Source: Piliocolobus tephrosceles
Lineage: Eukaryota > Chordata > Mammalia > Primates > Cercopithecidae
Length of the DNA: 64,000 bases
Direction: 5' to 3'
Assembly (NCBI RefSeq): GCF_002776525.5
Contig: NC_045444.1
Coordinates: 28,802,702 to 28,866,701, forward strand
Shown here: in pieces, positions 58,723 to 64,000 of the stretch
Numbering within the stretch: position 1 is the stretch's first letter
How the letters are laid out: every line of letters begins with the position of its first letter
Position numbers and translations under genes: made by a program
The notes under the pieces: generated by a model
Database searches by the model: none
The model's input: the letters and a program-made list of their open reading frames with translations, nothing else
What the model was told of the DNA's origin: nothing

Positions 58723-59068
58723 TAGTCATGTGCCACATGGTGGCATTTTGATCAGCGATGGACAACATATACAGCTGTAGTCTCATAAGATTATAAAACT
58801 GATGCCTACTGTACCTTCTCTGTGGTTAGATACGTTTAGATACACAAATACTTACCACTATGTTACAATTGCCTACAATATTCAGTACAGTAACATGCTG
58901 TACAGGTTTGTAGTCTAGAAGCAATAGGCTACGCCATACAACCTAGTGTGTGGTAGGCTTTACCATGTAGATTTGTATAAGTACACTCTATGATGTTTGT
59001 ACAGTGACACAATCACCTAATGACACACTTCTCAGAATATATCCTCATCTTTCATTGAAGCATGACTG
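58723..59068 (-). mobile_element. MER8-type Tigger-class miniature element, copy 2, inverted
   Basis: The same element as copy 1 in the opposite orientation: tagtcatgtgccacatggtg, gttacaattgcctacaatat, tttgtagtctagaagcaata, acactctatgatgtttgtac, ending gaagcatgactg. It is flanked by TA at 58721-58722 and 59069-59070, the target duplication of mariner-type elements. Confidence 0.83.
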
Positions 59069-59846
59069 TATACGAATTTTTACTTACCAAATCTCCCCAG
59101 CTGTGGACATCTAAGTTGCCTCTAACTCCTTTCACTCCAAACAACATTTCAATAAATCACACATATATGTTTCCTTTGAACCTGTTAGGAATTTTCTCAG
59201 GGGAATCTTTCCAGGAGTACAGGATTGCTCAGTGGTAAGTCGCACACATTTGTAAATCTACTGGTTACTGTTGCCACACTTTCTCCTGAATGAGTGCCCC
59301 AAATCACACCAGTTCAATGTAAAATATAGAAGGGATTCTATTTTCCACAATTTTATCAGCAGAAGCATTATCCAATCTAATTATCCATACAACATTACCT
59401 TAATGTTGCTTTTATTTGTGTTTCACTGATAGGTATTGAAGTTGAGGATCACTTTATCTCTTTAGAGCCATTCAGGTTCTGCATTCTGATTCTATTAATA
59501 AACTTTGACTATTTTCTATTGAGTTTCCTGCTTTTATATTCAATAATTTGAGGAAACTCATAGTATATTTGAGATAATAATGCTTTGTCAATTTTACATG
59601 TTGTACATAACCCCTCCAAGTTTATGGGGCTTATTTTGTTTTTATTGTAAATACTTTACAAACTGAACATTGTATACATAATCACCATGTTTAAGAACAT
59701 GATATCCCATTATATTGATGGGCTATAATATGCCAAATCATCCCTACCTCTTTTTATACTTGATTTTTAAGCTGAGTCTGGTTTTATATTAAAAGTTATT
59801 ATTACAATAATTCTCCTATTGCTTGTCAATTTTTCTTTTATATTTT

Positions 59847-60158
59847 TGTCTGTTTCTTGAGACAGGATCTCACTGTGTCACCCAGGCTGGAGTGCAGTGG
59901 TGCCAGCCTCCTCTACCCCCACCCATCCACTCACCTTATGCGGGGTTAAACGAGTAGCTAGGACCACAGGTACACACCACCGCAGCCAGCTTTTTTTTTT
60001 TTTTTTTTTTTTGTTTTTTTTTTTTTTTGTATTTTTAGTAGAGACCTGGGTCTCACCATGCTGCTCAGAATGGTCTGGAACCCCTGGGCTCAAGAGATTT
60101 ACCCACCTTGACCTTACAATGTGTTGGAATTACAGATGTGAACTATAGCACCGGGCCC
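59847..60158 (-). mobile_element. AluJ SINE in L1, antisense
   Basis: A diverged reverse Alu whose middle linker is an expanded T-run (59992-60028, with one G interruption). An exact 13-bp target duplication, tcttttatatttt, lies at 59834-59846 and 60159-60171. Confidence 0.95.
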
Positions 60159-60470
60159 TCTTTTATATTTTCTAAAGACAAATGCTAAGCCTGGGTTACT
60201 TGATCGAATCACATGACCATTTTAAATGAATCTTAGTATGCATTGCCATATTGCCTACTCAAGGAGTGTATATGCTTTTATCACTAGCAACAAAAATGGT
60301 CAGTTTAGTCATAACCTTGAAGAATTATGTATCTTTTATCCTGTTGATAATTTAGTACTAATAAATAATATAACATACTATAATTTATGCATCTTATGTA
60401 AAATTTGATAGCCTTTGTTTCATTTATCCAGGACCTTTATATCTTTTATAAATTTTAATGAATTAATAAG

Positions 60471-61304
60471 CAATATTAATAGATGCTTACTCTATCAAGC
60501 ACCTGGCTGAATCCTTTATCAGTAATACTTACATGATACTACAATATAGACTCTATTATTGCATCCTATTGTATAAATGGAGAAACTCAGTCAACAGTAT
60601 TAACCTCTTATTTCTCCCAAATCTTATTTTATATATAGTTAGTATCACAGAATTTAGCCCTGACCTCTGCTTGAAACACGTTTGCTTTATCTCTCTTGCT
60701 TAAAGCTATTTGAGCCTAAGGAGCAAAAATAGTCCTTTTATTTCATGCCATCAACAGTACCAGGGACTTCAATTGTCACTTAATAAGTATTATTTTATTA
60801 ATTTCTATCAAGTTTTCTACTTATAAATCCATAATAGATCGCCATACTTTGTATTGTCTTCTTATTTTCCTTCTTTCTCTTCTTTTTTTATGTGTCTTTA
60901 TTTGTCTGTTTAATGTATTTTCTCTTTCTCTCAAAGAAAATTTAACTTATCTCTGAATATGAGCAGGAGATGATAAAAGGAAAGATAACTTACTGGCTAT
61001 AATTGACATTCATAACAGGCCATACATTTAGCCTTGTTTTGAAATGAGGTTATACACATTTCCCCAGTGATACACTGACAGGCTTGAAAGCAGAATACAT
61101 TCAGCATTCACTTTAATTTTTAATTGTGGACACTGAAACTATGCCTCAGCTTTTCTGATGAAGCATAGGAATTTCTTCATTTGGGGAATTCCGTCCCCAA
61201 ACCTGTAAGTAACCCTGGCTTCTCTGAAACCCTGTGACACCTTAGTAAAAGGTTATTTTCAATGCTTACACTTACAAAAGGCACCTGACAATATGTTTAT
61301 GAAG
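60471..61304. other. Intron, nothing assignable
   Basis: AT-rich intron with no repeat or exon recognised. A CT-rich run lies near 60870-60890. Confidence 0.45.
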
Positions 61305-61364
61305 TTTCAACACCTCAAACTTGCTTCTCCCTCGTTTCAACACCTCAAACTTGCTTCTCCCTCG
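61305..61364. repeat. Exact 30-bp tandem duplication
   Basis: Two abutting identical 30-bp units, 61305-61334 and 61335-61364, each starting tttcaacacctcaaac and ending ctccctcg. No difference between the copies. Confidence 0.98.
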
Positions 61365-62340
61365 GCACCTAGGTCTTCCCATCATCAGCGCCTGTGTGGC
61401 TCTGCACATCTTACCACAACATAGAGTCACATTCTTCTCTCCTTAGATGGGCACAGAAAGATATACCTGGGGGTGAAAATATGGCCAGAAGATGGCTATG
61501 AAAAGAAATGCAGAAAAAAAAAAAAAAAAAGATTGTGCAGTGGTTACGTCTACTAGTGCCTGCTTTCATCCTAGGGCCCACAGCTGCTAGGCCTTCTGTT
61601 GGGTTTTTGTTTGGTTTAACAATTGTTATTCAGAATGGACTTTCTTTGGAATGTGAGACTAAGGTGTGCTCCTAACATGATCATATTTTTTCTTTAGTAC
61701 TTTCTTCTCAGTGTCACAATAAATTCTTCCAGGCTGAATCTGTCTTTCTTCATTTTCTTGCAATACTGACAGAGATGGGTATTTTTACACCTCAGTGTCT
61801 TTTTGACCCACATTTTAGCAGTCATAAATTACAAGATGCTTAGAATATGAGACAGAAGAAATAAGTTCCTAGACCAACCAGTTTGAGTGAGTCTGTACAT
61901 TTAACAGTGTCTGAGTGATTTTGCGGTAAATCAGTCAGGGACACTAGAATAAATTACTTTCACTCCCATCAGTGGTGCGGAATCAAGTCAAATCCAGCAT
62001 GACCACGTTAGGTAACAAAGGCAGATGGCCCAAATAAGAGAAACTGAAATTTGTCAAGGAACCTCACATATATTTTCTTCTGACTTTTTGGTTTGTCACT
62101 CTGTCGTTACCTAAAGAAGGCAAAAGAAAGGTAAGCGTAGGATATAAAGCTTTTGGTGTTTAGAGCAAATGAACGTGTTAAAGCTGGAGTTTAAGCTAAC
62201 AGATTCTTATAATGGTAATGAATATTTTAAGATCCGTTTTTTTCATCAAGCATTTTCCAGATAAGCTGTTACAATCAAAGTTGCTGTTATTATGTGCTGC
62301 CATCCGGTGTCCATTTTGTAGAATGCCAAGCCGATGGCTT
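61365..62340. other. Intron with a short A-run
   Basis: An A-run of 18 at 61513-61530, not attached to any SINE I can see. The rest is unassigned. Confidence 0.5.
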
Positions 62341-62347
62341 TGTTGAG

Positions 62348-62410
62348 TTTTTGTTTTTGTTTTTGTTTTGGGGGTGTTTTGTTGTTGTTGTTGCTGCTGC
62401 TGCTGTTGTT
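62348..62410. repeat. TTTTG / TTG / CTG repeat cluster
   Basis: A TTTTTG-type run (62348-62368), then after gggggtgttt a GTT triplet run passing into four CTG/GCT triplets (about 62390-62404) and back to GTT. It is short, far below any expansion range, but is a mixed triplet tract. Open frames on both strands through it are low-complexity artefacts. Confidence 0.85.
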
Positions 62411-62672
62411 TGGGCTTTGATTTTGCTTCTGTACATCTATTTGTCTGCTTGGTTTTTTTGCATTTTCCAACTTCACAATTCAGGATTTGCTTTAGGAAAA
62501 TTTTATGAAGTATTTCACTTGGATAAAGTGTCCCACCAATTGCATTAGTGGTACATAAATGCCCTTAAAGAAATTTAGTTCTCCCTACTTCCCAGTTGTA
62601 GTTAGAACCCTTTTTCCCCTTAGATGTAATTTGTTTTGTATGTCAAAAGATAAAATAAATACCTGCATTTCT

Positions 62673-62973
62673 GTTTTTGTTTTGTTTTGTTTTGAGACTG
62701 AGTCTCACTCTCTCACCCAGGCTGGAGTGCAGTGGCGCAATCTTGGCTCACTGCAGCCTCTGCCTCTCAGGTTTAATTGATTCTCCTGCAGCCTTCCAAG
62801 TAGCTGGGATTACAGGCACCTGCCACCATGCCTATTTAATTTTATATTTTTAATATACGGGGTTTTGCCATGTTGACCAGGCTGGTCTCGAACTCCTGAC
62901 CTCAAGTGATCAACCTGCCTCAGCCTGTCAAAGTGCTGTGATTATAGGTGTGAGCCACCGTGTCTGGCTCGAC
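62673..62973 (-). mobile_element. AluS SINE, antisense
   Basis: A reverse Alu starting with TTTTG units (gtttttgttttgttttgttt) and ending gtgagccaccgtgtctggct. An exact 12-bp target duplication, acctgcatttct, lies at 62661-62672 and 62974-62985. Confidence 0.95.
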
Positions 62974-62985
62974 ACCTGCATTTCT

Positions 62986-63504
62986 TGCCACAGGATTTGT
63001 CTCCTGCATGGAATCACCAGGATCAAACCCTTACCTGATTGTTACCTGTAAATCCCTGTGGAAATTGGTGGTTGTCTCCCTTACTCTTGGCACTTTGGAC
63101 TGTCTTACTAAAGTTAGATATTTCCTGAGCTGTGTATCTTAGTTACCTCTTTAGTCTATCCAACACCGTAATTTTTGTCCCTCTGTGGAAAAAATAGAAA
63201 ACTATGCTCTCAAAGTTGTGATGCAGTGTGGAGGCACTGATTGATCAATGGGTGAATTTGCCTCCTGACCATCATGGTAGGGATGGAAGACAGGGATAAA
63301 GGGCTTGCAGTTCAGCATTGCAGGATAGCCCAGGTCAGGCTAAGACGTGGCTTTGCTCTAAAGAGAAAGAGATTCTAGTACTTCTATGACAACTCTTCCT
63401 TATCTCCCCTTCTTAGCTCCTTTCATGAGGCTCTCAGCTGGCATGCTCAGAGTGACTACAGAGAGAGCTGCATGCCACCTGCCTAGAGACCATGGAGACA
63501 CTGG
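62986..63504. other. Intron, nothing assignable
   Basis: No repeat or exon recognised in about 500 bases. Confidence 0.45.
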
Positions 63505-63760
63505 AGTGAGCAGGGTCCTGAATCCCATCTTCATGGCTTGTTTGCCCTTGGTTAGGATGCAGCCTTACTGGGCTTCAGTTTTCTCTTCTGTAATATGGGG
63601 GTATCCTAGACTCATTCAGAAGACTTGGTTTCCATGTTTATTGTCCATCTTCTTGTAGTTAGACATAAAATTTTTGAGGCATGTCTTATTTTTCCATCTC
63701 TATTCAGTCCTTAGAATTGTGTTTGGCATGTGGTAAATGTTTAATGGAGACTTGTGACCA
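63505..63760. repeat. MIR-like then L2-like tails
   Basis: At 63545-63605 (cccttggttaggatgcagcc, gggcttcagttttctcttct, gtaatatgggggtatcct) the pattern is a reverse MIR. At 63640-63750 (tgaggcatgtcttatttttc, catctctattcagtcctta, gtgtttggcatgtggtaaat) it is a sense L2 tail. Both are decayed. Confidence 0.5.
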
Positions 63761-64000
63761 GCTTAGTAATTAAATTCCATAGTGCATATAAAATGCCAGG
63801 TGGCATATAGAGCAGAAGTCAGTGCAAGCTCAGGGTGGGAAGCCCTCTGGAGAAAGCTCAGGTATTGACCACTAGAAGCATAAATTAGGAAAAAATATCC
63901 TATATCAGAAGTGTTCAATAGTTAAGAAAAAATAATACTAAGAATACTATATTAAAGCACTAAGAAACTAAAGAACAGAGAAAGGAAATGAAATTGTGTA
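63761..64000. other. Intron, nothing assignable
   Basis: The final 240 bases are A-rich intron with no feature seen. Confidence 0.45.

Larger units (their letters stand above)
58080..60470 (-). repeat. Old L1 (L1M) ORF2/3' relic, antisense, with nested insertions
   Basis: Outside the inserted elements the sequence runs in the order of a reverse old L1: cagctttctatggtgctata before the first insertion, then agctgtggacatctaagttg, aaacaacatttcaataaatc, ggagtacaggattgctcagt, tgtttcactgataggtattg, aagttgaggatcactttatc, gactattttctattgagttt, gataataatgctttgtcaat. It is interrupted by the two MER8-type elements (58299-59068) and an AluJ (59847-60158). Outer borders are approximate. Confidence 0.62.
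1..64000 (+). other. ARHGAP15: Interior of the ARHGAP15 gene (introns plus two exons)
   Basis: The whole window is read as part of one primary transcript on the + strand because two consecutive ARHGAP15 exons (42397-42465 and 56639-56700) lie in it in the right order, on the same strand and in compatible phase. The exon encoding residues before the first one and the exon continuing the PH domain after the second were not seen, so both gene ends lie outside. Family knowledge: ARHGAP15 is an about 475-residue cytosolic protein with an N-terminal PH domain and a C-terminal RhoGAP domain. It stimulates GTP hydrolysis by Rac and is best known in blood cells. The gene spans several hundred kilobases, which fits a window that is nearly all intron. 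Confidence 0.93.

Noticed and set aside
58299..59068. Possible CRISPR-like or palindromic gene structure
   Set aside because: The symmetry is explained by two inverted copies of one Tigger-class miniature element with TA borders; this is a primate genome.
59878..60148. Facing open frames on both strands with poly-Lys or poly-Phe
   Set aside because: Translation of the expanded T-run in the middle of an AluJ.
62246..62548. Facing open frames with Asn/Ser or Ala/Val runs
   Set aside because: Low-complexity TTTTG/TTG/CTG tract read in both directions.
1..64000. tRNA, U6, 7SK, Y RNA or snoRNA genes
   Set aside because: No A/B box pair in cloverleaf context and none of the characteristic starts of these RNAs was seen on reading; a covariance-model scan would be decisive.
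56701..64000. Next ARHGAP15 exon continuing the PH domain (expected to start near KNWSTSW)
   Set aside because: No splice-bounded segment with that translation was found, so it is taken to lie beyond the window.

Overview
This window is primate, almost certainly human, nuclear DNA. It is AT-rich, has no bacterial-type gene organisation, and carries Alu elements of the J, S and Y ages plus older mammalian repeats (L2, MIR, MaLR LTR, Tigger and hAT DNA transposons). Two short open segments with correct splice borders encode consecutive pieces of ARHGAP15, a Rac GTPase-activating protein with an N-terminal PH domain. From established knowledge this gene lies on human chromosome 2q22. The window is therefore the interior of one very large gene read on the + strand: a long upstream intron part (1-42396), a 69-nt exon (42397-42465), a 14,173-nt intron (42466-56638), a 62-nt exon (56639-56700), and the start of the next intron (56701-64000). 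I see no other real protein-coding gene and no RNA gene on either strand.

Layout. 1-10 kb: mostly unassigned intron, with a TA-rich tract, a GAAA/GGAA microsatellite (4411-4550), an AluJ-like copy, and a 47-bp segment present twice 1.66 kb apart. 10-17 kb: a long antisense L2 relic and an old hAT-type transposon. 17.8-20.9 kb: a Tigger1 DNA transposon with a dead transposase gene, invaded by three Alus. 23-31.3 kb: scattered Alus, a MIR, L2 ends, and a TATC microsatellite. 31.3-41.3 kb: the emptiest stretch, almost free of young repeats. 41.4-46.9 kb: a truncated Alu, an inverted L1 piece, the first exon, an LTR-like relic, then a 2.2-kb sense L2 nested with an L1 end, a MaLR LTR and an AluS. 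47-56.6 kb: simple repeats, antisense L2 and an AluS. 56.6-64 kb: the second exon, an antisense L1 relic split by a head-to-head pair of MER8-type elements and an AluJ, an exact 30-bp tandem duplication, and an AluS.

The only functional coding content is the pair of exons. The first gives the basic linker just before the PH domain and the second gives the first PH strand. They join in frame to one another. Everything else is intron whose structure is explained by layered transposon insertion and small local duplications. I found no evidence of an undescribed gene system. The observations most worth checking are the GGAA microsatellite, the templated-looking 47-bp insertion, the exact tandem duplication, the fold-back mutation inside an Alu, and CTCF-like motifs. 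Repeat family names come from recognising consensus features by eye, and the edges of old elements are approximate.
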